Source: Roseovarius gaetbuli
Lineage (GTDB): Bacteria > Pseudomonadota > Alphaproteobacteria > Rhodobacterales > Rhodobacteraceae
NCBI RefSeq assembly: GCF_900172365.1
Contig: NZ_FWFJ01000005.1
Coordinates: forward strand, 1 to 64,000
Direction: 5' to 3'
Length of the DNA: 64,000 nucleotides
The position numbers and the translations under genes are program-made. Under the pieces are notes generated by a model. It was not told the DNA's origin, searched no databases, and saw only the letters and a program-made list of their open reading frames with translations. Shown here piece by piece: positions 34,392 through 44,420 of this stretch (its first letter is position 1; each line of letters begins with the position of its first letter).

Positions 34392-35831
34392 TCAGGCGGC
34401 CACGTCGCGATGCGAATCCGAGGACAAAAGTGGAAAGACCTTGGCCGGGTTCAAAAGCCATTTGACATCAAACACGTCCTTGACCGCCATCTGCGCCTCA
34501 AGGTCGGCGGGGGCATATTGATAGGTCATCAAATCGCGTTTTTCGATCCCCACCCCATGCTCGCCGGTCAGACACCCGCCGACCTCGACGCAAAGCTTGA
34601 GAATCTCGGCCCCGAAATCTTCGCATAGCTCAAGATCGCCGGGCTTGTTGGCATCAAACAGGATCAGCGGATGCATATTGCCGTCGCCCGCATGAAACAC
34701 ATTGGCGACATCAAGCCCGAAGTCCTTGCTCATCTCGCCAATCCGCTTAAGGACATGCGGCAGCTCGCTCACCGGGATCGTGCCGTCAAGGCACATGTAA
34801 TCGTTGATCTGTCCCATCGCGCCAAAGGCCGATTTGCGGCCAAGCCAGATCTTGGCGCTTTCCTCGGCCGAGCGGCTCTGGCGCAACTCAACCGGATTGT
34901 GACGGCGCGCGATCTCTTCGATCAGGGCAAGCTGTTCGTCGATTTCGGTGTCCGAGCCCTCGACCTCGACGATCAAAAGCGCCTCGCACATCGGATAGCC
35001 GGCCTTGGCAAAGGCCTCGGTCGCCTCGATGCAGGGACGGTCCATGAACTCGATCGCCACCGGCAGAACGCCCGCCTTGATGATATCCGACACACAGGCG
35101 CCGGCCACTTCGTTACTGTCAAACCCGATCAGCACGGGGCGCGCGCCTTCGGGCTTGTGCAGGATGCGCAGGGTCGCCTCGGTGACAACGCCAAGCTGCC
35201 CCTCGGAGCCACAGATAAGCCCCAGAAGATCAAGCCCCTCGGCATCAAGGAATGCGCCGCCAATCTCGGTCACGGTGCCATCCATAAGCACCATGGTGAC
35301 CCCCATGAGGTTGTTGGTCGTCACCCCGTATTTAAGGCAATGCGCGCCGCCCGAATTCATCGCGATATTGCCAGCGATTGCACAGGCAAGCTGCGATGAT
35401 GGGTCGGGAGCATAGAAAAAGCCGTTTTCCTCGACCGCGCCGGTCACGCTCAGGTTGGTGCGCCCGGTTTGGACCTTGATAAAGCGGTTCTCGTAATCGG
35501 TTTCAAGCACGTCACTCAGGCGCGCAACCCCGAGGATGACACTATCAGCGGTCGGCAAGGCCCCGCCCGCCAGAGAGGTGCCAGAGCCGCGCGGTACCAC
35601 CGGCACGCCCATCTCGTGGCAAATCCGAAGCGCATCAGAGACCTCTTTCGTGCTTGCCGGCAGAACGGCCAGCAGGGGAGCGCACTTATAAGCCGTCAGA
35701 GCGTCGCATTCGTAAACGCGGGTTTCCGACGGATCAGAGATAACCGCGTCTTTCGGCATAACCTCTTGCAAACGCGTGATAAGCTCGGCCTTTTTGGCGA
35801 TGATTTCCGGCTTTGGGGTTGGCATTTCCAT
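34392..35831 (-). CDS. glcD: Glycolate oxidase subunit GlcD
   Basis: This 479-residue FAD-linked oxidase is the catalytic glycolate dehydrogenase subunit. It has the flavin loop RGSGTSLAGGALP near residue 80, SSQLACAIAGNIAMNSGGAHCLKYG, and the C-terminal half with HAGDGNMHP and GCLTGEHGVGIEKR. Glycolate is a major phytoplankton exudate, which fits a marine heterotroph. GGGAG seven bases upstream supports the start at 35831. A palindrome overlaps the likely promoter. Confidence 0.93.
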   Translation of the reverse strand: MEMPTPKPEIIAKKAELITRLQEVMPKDAVISDPSETRVYECDALTAYKCAPLLAVLPASTKEVSDALRICHEMGVPVVPRGSGTSLAGGALPTADSVILGVARLSDVLETDYENRFIKVQTGRTNLSVTGAVEENGFFYAPDPSSQLACAIAGNIAMNSGGAHCLKYGVTTNNLMGVTMVLMDGTVTEIGGAFLDAEGLDLLGLICGSEGQLGVVTEATLRILHKPEGARPVLIGFDSNEVAGACVSDIIKAGVLPVAIEFMDRPCIEATEAFAKAGYPMCEALLIVEVEGSDTEIDEQLALIEEIARRHNPVELRQSRSAEESAKIWLGRKSAFGAMGQINDYMCLDGTIPVSELPHVLKRIGEMSKDFGLDVANVFHAGDGNMHPLILFDANKPGDLELCEDFGAEILKLCVEVGGCLTGEHGVGIEKRDLMTYQYAPADLEAQMAVKDVFDVKWLLNPAKVFPLLSSDSHRDVAA

Positions 35832-35847
35832 GGTCGCGCTCCCTATG

Positions 35848-35870
35848 ATTGGTAATAAAATATAACCAAT
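35848..35870 (-). promoter_or_regulatory. Candidate operator/promoter of glcDEF
   Basis: ATTGGT (35848-35853) and ACCAAT (35865-35870) form an inverted repeat around an A/T-rich centre. TTGCCA and TATATT on the minus strand may be the -35/-10 boxes, so the repeat would overlap the -10. TTGGT...ACCAA half-sites are typical of FadR-subfamily GntR regulators (PdhR, LldR, GlcC), but no such gene is in the window. Confidence 0.45.
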
Positions 35871-35914
35871 TTTTGCTTATGGCAAGTTAAACCTTACGGC
35901 GGTACTGTGCCACC

Positions 35915-36634
35915 ATGTCATGGACTGAACCTTTTGCCTATTTCAATGGCCTCGATATGGCGGCGCTTGCGCTGTTGTTCGGGTCGTGGGCGATCACCGG
36001 CTTTGCGATTGATCACGCCCCCAAGGGCCGCCCGTCCGTGTCGCGCCTTATGGCGCAGTACCGGCGCGAATGGATGGTGGTGATGATTTCCCGCGATCCG
36101 CGCATCTTTGACGCCCATATCCTTGGCACCCTGCGACAGGGCACATCGTTCTTTGCCTCGGCCACCCTGATTGCGATTGGTGGCTCACTGGCGCTTTTGG
36201 GCGATCTGGATCGGGTGATCGGCATTGCCGGCGATCTTACCCCCGGACAAGAGCCTATCGTCGTCTGGGAGCTCAAGATTCTCGTGATCCTGCTGTTTCT
36301 TGCCAATGCCTTTCTCAAATTCGTCTGGTCGAACCGGCTGTTTGGGTATTGCGCCGTTGTGATGGCGGCGGTTCCCAACGATGCCAGTGATCCGCGTGCC
36401 ATTGTCCGGGCGCGCAAGGCGGGCGAGATCAACATCACCGCCGCGCGCGGGTTCAATCGCGGCCTGCGGTCGCTTTACTTTGCCCTGGCCACTGCCGCCT
36501 GGCTTTTGGGGTCAGAGGCGCTTTTGGTGGCCACCGCTGTGACCGTGCTGCTGCTGTTGCGCCGTGAATTCGCCTCGCAGTCGCGCGCCGTTCTGATGCA
36601 ACCCGATGACGCTACGACCCACACACAGACGTGA
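35915..36634 (+). CDS. DUF599-family membrane protein
   Basis: This 239-residue protein has about four hydrophobic segments. Its N-terminal block LALLFGSWAITGF, followed by RREWMVVMISRDPRIFDAHILGTLRQG, matches DUF599. The function is unknown. It diverges from glcD across about 80 bases. Confidence 0.75.
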   Translation: MSWTEPFAYFNGLDMAALALLFGSWAITGFAIDHAPKGRPSVSRLMAQYRREWMVVMISRDPRIFDAHILGTLRQGTSFFASATLIAIGGSLALLGDLDRVIGIAGDLTPGQEPIVVWELKILVILLFLANAFLKFVWSNRLFGYCAVVMAAVPNDASDPRAIVRARKAGEINITAARGFNRGLRSLYFALATAAWLLGSEALLVATAVTVLLLLRREFASQSRAVLMQPDDATTHTQT

Positions 36635-36670
36635 GTGTTATTCCCCTCAGAATGGGTTATATTGCGCGCC

Positions 36671-37030
36671 ATGAAACAGATTAGCCTTACCCTCGCCGCC
36701 CTTGCCCTTGCCTCTGCTGCTTCTGCGCATGAACCCAAAGTGCTTGACGTCAACGTCGAGAAATCAGGCATGGCCTGGCGTGTGGATGTCACGGTCGAAC
36801 ATCCCGATAGCGGATGGGAGCATTATGTTGACGGCTGGGAGGTGCTGGATAACGCCGGCAATCGCCTTGGCTATCGCATCCTGCATCACCCGCATGTCAA
36901 CGAACAGCCCTTTACCCGATCACTGACCAATCTAGCCCTGCCCGATGGCACGCGCGAGATTTTCGTGCGTCCGCATTGCTCGGTTGATGGCTGGGCGGGC
37001 GACAGCCTGCGCGTCACGCTAGAGCCATAA
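36671..37030 (+). CDS. Small secreted protein of unknown function
   Basis: This 119-residue protein has a signal peptide (cleavage after ASAH region, about 20) and a single compact domain of likely beta structure. It contains a His-rich patch (RILHHPHVNEQPF, about 77-89) and a Cys in RPHCSVDGW. The patch could bind a metal ion. The start at 36671 gives the signal peptide; the frame is open 12 codons further up. It is a conserved-looking small protein that I cannot name. Confidence 0.65.
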   Translation: MKQISLTLAALALASAASAHEPKVLDVNVEKSGMAWRVDVTVEHPDSGWEHYVDGWEVLDNAGNRLGYRILHHPHVNEQPFTRSLTNLALPDGTREIFVRPHCSVDGWAGDSLRVTLEP

Positions 37031-37065
37031 GCGGGACGGCACGCAAGGGCCGACGAGCGGCCCCT

Positions 37066-39120
37066 TCACCGCCGTCCTTCGCGCAGCCATCCTGACAGGA
37101 TCAATCCCGACACCAAAAGCAACACAAGCCATGTCGGCAAAAGCGGCATCTGGCTGACGCTGCGGGTCTCATAGGCGCCGCGCGGCGTGATCCCGATCCA
37201 GCCGCGTCCGGCGGCAGGGCGGCCCGCGCGTACCTCGCGAATACCGGGCACGCCGTCGGCAAGGGCGAGCACCCCGCCATTGGTGGCGCTGATCAGCGGT
37301 TGCAGGGCCTCGGCGCTGGCGATGGTCTGTTCAAATTCCACAGGCGCGGCGGGGCCAAGACCGATCACCGCGTTCTGGTCGTCGTTCTCCAATCGGTAAA
37401 GGCCAATCTCCGGCCCGTCATAGACAAGCTCGAACCGGCCCGGCGACACCTCTGTCATCTCGCGCTCTATCACCTCGCCCGACGGGGTGGTGATGCTGAG
37501 CGCGCCGATGCTGTCTTCAAGCGAGCGGCGGATCACGCGCATCTGCTGGCCGGTGGCCTCGGCCCAGAGCGCCTCTTCCTCAAGCTCGGGTTCCTTCATC
37601 ATCCAATGCGCCAGACGGCGCAACAACTCAAGCTGCGGCCCGCCACCCTCGAACCCACGACCCCAAAGCCAGGCGTGATCCGAGGCAAGCAGCGCCACAC
37701 GCCCCTCGCCGACCCGATCAAGCAACAACAGCGGCCGTTCGCCCGCACCCGACATCACCACATTGCCCGAGGTCTGGGTGACCTCGATCTGGCGCATCCA
37801 GCGGCCCCAATCGCCCGCCTCTTCGCCCTCGGCCTGTAATCCGGCGGTGACCGGATGGCGCTGCCCAAGGTCGGTTACCTTGGGGCGATATCCCTCTTCG
37901 ACCACCCGCGCGGTGGGGCGGGCGGGCACGATTTCCTCAAACGGTCCGCGATAGATGCTTTCGGCCCCGGCAAAATCCGGCCCCGCCGCAAATAGAACCG
38001 CGCCGCCATTTTCGACATACTGGCGGATATTATCGAGATAGATCGACGGCAGGATGCCGCGCCGACGGTAGCGGTCAAAAATGATCAGGTCGAAATCATC
38101 GACCTTTTCCAGAAACAGCTCGCGCGTCGGAAAGGCGATAAGCGACAGTTCCCGCACCGGCACGCCGTCTTGCTTTTCCGGCGGCCGCAGGATGGTGAAA
38201 TGCACAAGGTCGACCGAGCTGTCGGATTTCAGAAGGTTGCGCCATGTCCGTGTGCCGGGATGCGGTTGACCCGAGACCAAAAGCACGCTGAGGCGGTCGC
38301 GCACACCGTTGATCTGAATGAGCGCGGTGTTGTTGCGATCAGTAAGCTCGCCCGGCGCGGCAGGGGTTGTGAACTGCAACACGTTGCGCCCGCCATGTGG
38401 CAGGGTCAGCGGAAGATCAATCGTTTCGCCAAGCGCGACCTCAAAGCGGCGCGGCTCTGCGCCGTCGACCGAAATATCGAGCGGTACGGTCGTGACGCCC
38501 GGCGGGCTGGCGCCCTCATCGGTGATGGTCAGCATCATGCGCACCTCTTCGCCGAGGATGGCAAAGGCGGGGGCATTGTCGATCCTTAACCGGCGGTCCC
38601 AATCGCCCGCGCGACCGGTGTGAAGCAAATGCAGCGGGGCGGGCAGGGGCGGCGCGCGATCAACGTCATGCAGCCGCCCATCCGACAACAGGATCGTGCC
38701 GGCAATCCGGCCCTGCGGTTCCTCGGCCATGGCCTGCGCCAGGTCGGTCATCATCTGGGTGCCGCCATTGTCGGGCGCGTCGGGCACACGGATGCGGCGC
38801 ACCTCGGTGTTGGGGCGCGCCTCAAGACGTGCGGCCAGCGTATCCGCCGCCGAAGCGGTCATCGCGCCGCGATCGCCAAGCCCCTGACTGGCGCTTTCAT
38901 CCTCGACGATCATCACGATATCCGACAGCGGCGCGCGGTCTTCCTCCTGGTAAACCGGCCCCATCAGCGCGCCCAGGATAACCAGCCCGGCAAGCGTGCG
39001 AAACGCCCAGCCGGAAAGCCTGCGCCAGATCGCCAGCCCAAGACCGGCGGCCAAAAGACCCGCCAGCGCCGCGATCAGCAGCACCGGCAAAAGTGGGTCA
39101 AAGATAAGCGTCGCGGTCAT
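37066..39120 (-). CDS. Membrane protein with glutamine-amidotransferase-like domain
   Basis: This 684-residue protein has two N-terminal helices (about 10-55), a region resembling a von Willebrand A-type fold (about 60-170), and Ig-like and amidotransferase-like segments (SVLLVSGQPHPGTRTWRNLL, VENGGAVLFAAGPDFAGAES). A C-terminal helix (about 655-680) closes it. No catalytic Cys-His pair is evident, so the amidotransferase fold is probably structural. It overlaps the BatA-like gene by four bases and is the last gene of the MoxR operon. Confidence 0.7.
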   Translation of the reverse strand: MTATLIFDPLLPVLLIAALAGLLAAGLGLAIWRRLSGWAFRTLAGLVILGALMGPVYQEEDRAPLSDIVMIVEDESASQGLGDRGAMTASAADTLAARLEARPNTEVRRIRVPDAPDNGGTQMMTDLAQAMAEEPQGRIAGTILLSDGRLHDVDRAPPLPAPLHLLHTGRAGDWDRRLRIDNAPAFAILGEEVRMMLTITDEGASPPGVTTVPLDISVDGAEPRRFEVALGETIDLPLTLPHGGRNVLQFTTPAAPGELTDRNNTALIQINGVRDRLSVLLVSGQPHPGTRTWRNLLKSDSSVDLVHFTILRPPEKQDGVPVRELSLIAFPTRELFLEKVDDFDLIIFDRYRRRGILPSIYLDNIRQYVENGGAVLFAAGPDFAGAESIYRGPFEEIVPARPTARVVEEGYRPKVTDLGQRHPVTAGLQAEGEEAGDWGRWMRQIEVTQTSGNVVMSGAGERPLLLLDRVGEGRVALLASDHAWLWGRGFEGGGPQLELLRRLAHWMMKEPELEEEALWAEATGQQMRVIRRSLEDSIGALSITTPSGEVIEREMTEVSPGRFELVYDGPEIGLYRLENDDQNAVIGLGPAAPVEFEQTIASAEALQPLISATNGGVLALADGVPGIREVRAGRPAAGRGWIGITPRGAYETRSVSQMPLLPTWLVLLLVSGLILSGWLREGRR

Positions 39121-41876
39121 TGGCCCAACCTATCAAGCAAAGCGGGCACATGCACCTGATCGGATTTGTAATTGCCGGTCAGCACATGCATCACAAGGTT
39201 CACCCCAAAGCGATAGGCCAGCTCGCGCTGCCGTTCACCGGCATAGCCGCGCCCGACAGGAAAAAGCGGATCACCGCGATCATTCACCGCCCAGGCCGAG
39301 GCCCAGTCATTGCCGCCGATCACCACCGGCGTCACCCCGTCATTGAGATTGCGAAACGGCATGCCCTCGATACGTTCGGCATCGGGCGGGGCGGCCTCAA
39401 CCCATACCGGGCGACCCGCATGACGGCCCGGAAAATCCGTCAAAAGGTAAAACGCGCGCGTCAGGACGTGGTCATCGGGCACCGGTTCGAGCGGCGGAAT
39501 ATCAAGCGGCGCGGCCAGCCGTTGAAGCCGCACGCCATTGGGCGAGGACGCGCCAAAGCCCGCCACATCGGCGTCGCGCGTGTCAAACACGATAAGCCCG
39601 CCATTGCGCAGGTAATCGTTGAGCTTGACATAGGCCTCGGCCGAGGGAGTCGGCTGATCCGGGGTGATCGGCCAATAAAGGATCGGATAAAACGCAAGAT
39701 CGTCGGTTTCAAGGTTAACGCTGATCGGGGCTGCAGGCTCGATCGAGGTGCGGAAATTCAAAACCCGTCCCAGACCGGCAAGCCCGGCGCGCGCGGCATC
39801 ATCGAGCGCCGCGTTGCCGGTGATCACATGCGCCAGCACGACCTCTGATGTGGCAAGGATCGCGCGCGCATCATCCTGCGCCTTTGCCCCTCCGGGTGCG
39901 CCGAAAAGGCCGAGCGCCAGCAAAAGCGCCGCTGTCGCCCGCACTGGCCAGAGCCGTCCGGAAAGGGCAAGCGAGGCCGCGATATCAGCCACCAACAGCA
40001 TCAAAGAGGCCGCTAAAAGCCAACCGCCCAAAGGGAGCTCCTGCGCGCGCGCCAAGCCCTCGACCGGGATACGCGCGGGCCACGCCATCGGGGCAAGCGT
40101 GGTCTCGGCCGAGACCACGTTGCGGGCAATCCGCCGGTCCGGTCCGTCATAAATGCCGGGGGCAAGGTCTGGGCCAAGTGGCGCGGCAAGAATGCGCTCG
40201 CCCGCCACACCGGGCAGGGTGCCCGCATCATTGAGCGCGCCAAACCCGTCAAGCACCGCGACCGGCTGCCATGTAGTATTGGCCAGTTCCGCCGCATCAG
40301 GCGGGGCCACGGCGGAAGAAACCGCAAGCCGTTCCAGCATCTGCACGAACAGGCCCGACAGCGGCAGGCTTGACCATTCGGCATTGGCGGTGACGTGAAA
40401 CAGCACGACCTGCCCCGCGCCGATCCGCTTGCGGGTGACAAGCGGCGTGCCATCGGTCAGTTGCGCGATCACCCGTTCGGCCAGCACCGGGTCGGGCTGG
40501 GCCATGACCTGTGCGGTGACGCTGACATCTTCGGGGATCGAGAGGCCGTAAAACGGTGTGTCCTCGGCGAAGGGCGCAAGCGCCTTGGGTTCGCCCCAAC
40601 TCATCGCGCCGCCCACCGTGCGTCCGCCGACACGCAGACGCACCGGCATAAGCGGCGCCTCTTCGGTGCGCGACACGTCGCTCGCGGCAAGGCGCGGCCC
40701 GGCAAAGCGCAGCAACAGCCCGCCTTGCGTTGTCCAGTCGAGAAGCGCGGCCTGTTCGGCCCCTGACAGCGTTGCCACATCCGCGAGGATGATAACATCG
40801 GGATTGGCCGGCAGCACATCCATCAGCGCGCCATCCAGAAGATCGGCGGTCGGGATCAGCGCCTGTTCGAGGTAGTGCAGCGGCGACAAAAGCTCTAGCC
40901 CTTCGCGGTCATCGCGCCCGGCGATCATCGCCACCTCGCGCCGCTTGAGGCCATCATCGCCAAGCGTGACCGCCCCGGCATGATCCTGTCCGGCGATCTT
41001 GAACCGGGTGAGGCGGGCGCGCAATTCGGGCGGCAAGGATAGCGCGCCCTGCGCGCCGGTCTCGCCTTCGCCAAAGGTCATCGGCAGGCTGGCCAGAACG
41101 CGCGGAACGCCTGCGGGGTCAAGGCCATGGGCGTTGACGATAATCTCTCGCGTCGGTCCCGACTGCGCGCGCAGCGCCTCAAGGTTGACCAAGCCATCGG
41201 CCAGCGTTGCGGGCTTGAGCGCCAAAATTGGTCGCGGGCTTTCGTGTGCGGTCACCGGGCCGCGCGCCTCTAATGCAGTCAAAAGGCGCTCGCGGCCCTC
41301 GTGCATCAAACCGTCAGAGAACCAGCGGGTTTCAAACGCCGCATCGCCCAGCAGTCCGGCGGCCTCGTCCAGCATCTCTGGCGTGGCCGACCACGGCGCG
41401 GGCGCAAGGCCGGGCAGGCGGCTGCGCCAGCTTTCGGCGGCCTGAAACAGGGGCGGCTCTGGATCGCTGAGCTGCATCACCGCCGCGGGGCGCCCGGCGC
41501 GCCCGGCCTCGGCCAAAAGCCCGTCGATCACGGCGATCTGCGCGTTCCAGTCACGGGCACTGGCCCAGCTGTTGTCGAGCAGAATCAAAAGCGGGTCGAT
41601 GGCGCGGGCCTCGCCCGCGTCGCGCGGGTTAAGGACCGGCCCCGCCAGCCCGATAATCACCGCCGCCACCGCCAGCATCCGCAGCAGCAAAAGCCACCAG
41701 GGCGTGCGGTCGGTGACGCTATCCTCGTCCTTGAGGTCCAGCATAAGCGCGACACCCGGAAAGCGCCGCCGCACCGGTGCGGGCGGCACGGCGCGCAGGA
41801 TGATCCAGAGGATCGGCAGGGCGGCGAGCGCCAGCAGCAACCAAGGCGCGGCAAATCCGATGGGGCCAAGCATCAT
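39117..41876 (-). CDS. BatA-N/DUF4159 membrane protein
   Basis: This 919-residue protein opens with the BatA N-terminal motif GFAAPWLLLALAALPILWIILRA and ends with a DUF4159 domain (about 700-919, with GGLIVFDTRDAD and RVLNFRTSIEP). Between them lie a vWA-like region and further helices (about 59-80, 635-680). Proteins of this type occur with MoxR ATPases in envelope-stress or assembly operons; the molecular role is not established. It overlaps both neighbours by four bases. Confidence 0.8.
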   Translation of the reverse strand: MMLGPIGFAAPWLLLALAALPILWIILRAVPPAPVRRRFPGVALMLDLKDEDSVTDRTPWWLLLLRMLAVAAVIIGLAGPVLNPRDAGEARAIDPLLILLDNSWASARDWNAQIAVIDGLLAEAGRAGRPAAVMQLSDPEPPLFQAAESWRSRLPGLAPAPWSATPEMLDEAAGLLGDAAFETRWFSDGLMHEGRERLLTALEARGPVTAHESPRPILALKPATLADGLVNLEALRAQSGPTREIIVNAHGLDPAGVPRVLASLPMTFGEGETGAQGALSLPPELRARLTRFKIAGQDHAGAVTLGDDGLKRREVAMIAGRDDREGLELLSPLHYLEQALIPTADLLDGALMDVLPANPDVIILADVATLSGAEQAALLDWTTQGGLLLRFAGPRLAASDVSRTEEAPLMPVRLRVGGRTVGGAMSWGEPKALAPFAEDTPFYGLSIPEDVSVTAQVMAQPDPVLAERVIAQLTDGTPLVTRKRIGAGQVVLFHVTANAEWSSLPLSGLFVQMLERLAVSSAVAPPDAAELANTTWQPVAVLDGFGALNDAGTLPGVAGERILAAPLGPDLAPGIYDGPDRRIARNVVSAETTLAPMAWPARIPVEGLARAQELPLGGWLLAASLMLLVADIAASLALSGRLWPVRATAALLLALGLFGAPGGAKAQDDARAILATSEVVLAHVITGNAALDDAARAGLAGLGRVLNFRTSIEPAAPISVNLETDDLAFYPILYWPITPDQPTPSAEAYVKLNDYLRNGGLIVFDTRDADVAGFGASSPNGVRLQRLAAPLDIPPLEPVPDDHVLTRAFYLLTDFPGRHAGRPVWVEAAPPDAERIEGMPFRNLNDGVTPVVIGGNDWASAWAVNDRGDPLFPVGRGYAGERQRELAYRFGVNLVMHVLTGNYKSDQVHVPALLDRLGQ

Positions 41877-42754
41877 GCGCCAATCCCCCCGTCAAGCGCG
41901 CGATAGAGCCATAACAGAGCCGATTGCGCGCTATCGCTGGTGTGATGACAGCCATAGCGCCAGCCGGTCACAGAGCATAGCGAGGCCAGCTCTGCCTTAC
42001 GCTCGGCGAGGCGTTCAAGATAGCGGTCGCGCAGGTCACCGGCCTTGAGGGTCTCATGCGCCATGGTGCCGCCGATGCTTTCAAATATCGTGCGCCCGGC
42101 ATAGGGAAAGGCCTCTTCTGCCGGGTCGAGCACCTGGTAGAGCACGCCGCGCACGCCGCGATCCGCCGCCGCCGTAAGCGCACCGCGCAGGCCCTTGAGG
42201 TCGCCCATGAAGTCGGAAATCAGGACCGCGCGGCCATGCGGCAACAGCCCGGCCATGTCGGGGCTGGCGTAATCCTCGTCGCTGTCTTGCATCAGCGCCT
42301 CGGTCAGGCGCGCGATCTGAATCTGCCCGCGCCGCGGCGGCAAGGCACCGCCAGTCAGGCCGACACGTTCGCCGCCCCGAATAAGCAGGATCGCACTGGC
42401 AAGCGCCAAAAGCCGGGCGCGATCGGCCTTGTCGGGCAGGCCGCTGTCGCTGGCAAAGCGCATCGAGGCTGCCGGATCGACCCAGAGCATCACGCTTTGC
42501 GCGATCTGCCATTCCCTTTGGCGCACGAATTGCGCGTCACTGCGCCCCGAGCGGCGCCAGTCGATCATCCGGCGGCTATCGCCGGGCTGAACCGGGCGAT
42601 ATTGCCAGAAATCATCCCCCTGACCGGCACGGCGTCGGCCATGCTCGCCCAGCAGGACCGTACCGGCAAGATGCTCGGCCCGCGCCAAAAGCGGCGGCAG
42701 GCGGGCGGCTTCTGCCTCGGCCCGAGGGCGCAGGGGGGTGACAGGGGCGTTCAT
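41873..42754 (-). CDS. DUF58-domain protein
   Basis: This 293-residue protein carries the DUF58 signature GDDFWQYRPVQPGDSRRMIDWRRSGRSD (given in part; about residues 42-70), which has a vWA-related fold. It is a regular partner of MoxR ATPases. The start at 42754 is one base after the MoxR stop; the frame is open 16 codons further but inside moxR. The ribosome site is poor, so translation probably depends on coupling with moxR. Confidence 0.85.
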   Translation of the reverse strand: MNAPVTPLRPRAEAEAARLPPLLARAEHLAGTVLLGEHGRRRAGQGDDFWQYRPVQPGDSRRMIDWRRSGRSDAQFVRQREWQIAQSVMLWVDPAASMRFASDSGLPDKADRARLLALASAILLIRGGERVGLTGGALPPRRGQIQIARLTEALMQDSDEDYASPDMAGLLPHGRAVLISDFMGDLKGLRGALTAAADRGVRGVLYQVLDPAEEAFPYAGRTIFESIGGTMAHETLKAGDLRDRYLERLAERKAELASLCSVTGWRYGCHHTSDSAQSALLWLYRALDGGIGA

Positions 42755-42755
42755 C

Positions 42756-43763
42756 CTAGGCGGCGACCTTGACCTGCGCCACGTCAGCAACCGTGCGCGC
42801 AATCAGTGCGCTAAGGTCATCGCCCCGCGCCCTTGCGGCAAAGTTAAGCGCCATGCGGTGACCGAGCACCGGTTGCGCCATCGCGGCCACATCGCCCGCA
42901 TCGGGCGCAAGCCGCCCCTGAAGCATCGCACGCGCCCGCACCGTCAGCATAAGCGCCTGCGCGGCGCGCGGCCCCGGGCCCCAGGCGACGGTGTCGCGCA
43001 CCACTTCGCTGGCGCTTGGATCATCCGGGCGACAGGCACGCACAAGATCAAGGATCGCCTCCATCACCGCCTCGCCGACGGGCATCCGGCGCAGCATCTG
43101 TTGCGCTTCAATAAGATCGGCGGGCGTAAAGACGGCATGCGCCTCTTCCTCGGCGGCACCCGTGGTGGCGAGCAAAATCGCGCGCTCGGTGTCGCGGTCG
43201 GGATAGGGCACCTCGATCTGGACCAGAAAGCGGTCAAGCTGGGCCTCGGGGAGGGGATAGGTGCCCTCCTGTTCAATCGGGTTTTGCGTCGCGAGCACGT
43301 GAAACGGCGGCTCAAGCGGGCGGTTGGCCCCGGCGACGGTCACCTGGCGTTCCTGCATCGCCTGCAAAAGGGCGGATTGGGTGCGCGGGCTGGCGCGGTT
43401 GATCTCATCGGCCATCAGAAGCTGACAAAAAATCGGCCCTTCGATGAACTTGAACGCCCGGCTGCCGTCGCTGGCGGTTTCAAGCACTTCGCTGCCAAGA
43501 ATATCGGCCGGCATCAGGTCAGGGGTGAACTGAACCCGGTTGGTATTGAGGCCCATGACCGTGCCAAGGGTTTCCACAAGCCGCGTCTTGCCAAGCCCCG
43601 GCAGGCCGATCAACAACCCGTGCCCGCCGCACAACAGCGCCGAGAGAGCCAGATCAACCACCTGTTCCTGACCGATAAAACGCCGCGTGATCGAGGCCCG
43701 TGCCTGTGCAAGCTTGCCTTCAAGCGCCTCAAGACCAGCAAGAAGGTCAGTGTCATCGGTCAT
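42756..43763 (-). CDS. MoxR-family AAA+ ATPase
   Basis: This 335-residue AAA+ ATPase has Walker A GLPGLGKTRL (about 52), Walker B LLMADEINRASPRTQ, and sensor ATQNPIEQEGTYPLPEAQLDRF, all hallmarks of MoxR. MoxR proteins act as chaperones for vWA-domain partners, here the DUF58, BatA-like and amidotransferase-like products of the same operon. The gene diverges from a DUF1285 gene across 57 bases, which must hold both promoters. Confidence 0.9.
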   Translation of the reverse strand: MTDDTDLLAGLEALEGKLAQARASITRRFIGQEQVVDLALSALLCGGHGLLIGLPGLGKTRLVETLGTVMGLNTNRVQFTPDLMPADILGSEVLETASDGSRAFKFIEGPIFCQLLMADEINRASPRTQSALLQAMQERQVTVAGANRPLEPPFHVLATQNPIEQEGTYPLPEAQLDRFLVQIEVPYPDRDTERAILLATTGAAEEEAHAVFTPADLIEAQQMLRRMPVGEAVMEAILDLVRACRPDDPSASEVVRDTVAWGPGPRAAQALMLTVRARAMLQGRLAPDAGDVAAMAQPVLGHRMALNFAARARGDDLSALIARTVADVAQVKVAA

Positions 43764-43820
43764 GGCAAAACTCCTGTTTGGACTATATCCTAACGGTAGA
43801 GTGTATAGCGCTAGACAGAA

Positions 43821-44420
43821 ATGGCAAAAGCAATGAGCAAAGAATCCATCACGTCGCCGTCAGCCGAAGGAATTGCCGCCTCTGCCAGGGCCGCCAAGGC
43901 CAAAGGGCGCGGCCTTCCGCCGGTTCACCTTTGGAACCCGCCGTTTTGTGGCGACCTTGATATGCGAATCGCCCGTGATGGCACGTGGTTCTACCTTGGT
44001 ACCCCGATCGGGCGGCCCGAATTGGTACGGCTGTTTTCCACCATCCTTCGGCGTGACGGCGACGATTATTTCCTTGTCACCCCGGTGGAAAAGGTTGGCA
44101 TCACCGTCGATGACGCGCCGTTTGTGGCGGTTGATTTCGAGGTCGCGGGCGCGGGCGAGGCCCAGGAATTACGCTTTGAAACCAACGTCGGCGATCATGT
44201 GACCGCTGGCCCCGATCATCCCATTCGCGTCACCCGCGACCCCGAAACAGGCGAGCCGTCGCCCTATGTCCTTGTGCGCGCCAACCTTGAGGCTTTGATT
44301 GATCGCAAAAGCTTTTACCGGCTGGTTGATATCGGCACAGATCACGAGGGCTGGTTCGGGCTCTGGTCGGGCGGTGCGTTTTTTGGCGTGATCCCGTCGG
44401 ATGAATTGCCCCGCGACTAG
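43821..44420 (+). CDS. DUF1285-family protein
   Basis: This 199-residue cytoplasmic protein fits DUF1285, with [22 protein letters not shown] (shown in part) near residue 33 and [24 protein letters not shown] following. A structure-based link to phosphate-ester or small-molecule binding has been suggested for the family, but the function is unknown. The start could be 43821 or 43833. Confidence 0.8.
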   Translation: MAKAMSKESITSPSAEGIAASARAAKAKGRGLPPVHLWNPPFCGDLDMRIARDGTWFYLGTPIGRPELVRLFSTILRRDGDDYFLVTPVEKVGITVDDAPFVAVDFEVAGAGEAQELRFETNVGDHVTAGPDHPIRVTRDPETGEPSPYVLVRANLEALIDRKSFYRLVDIGTDHEGWFGLWSGGAFFGVIPSDELPRD

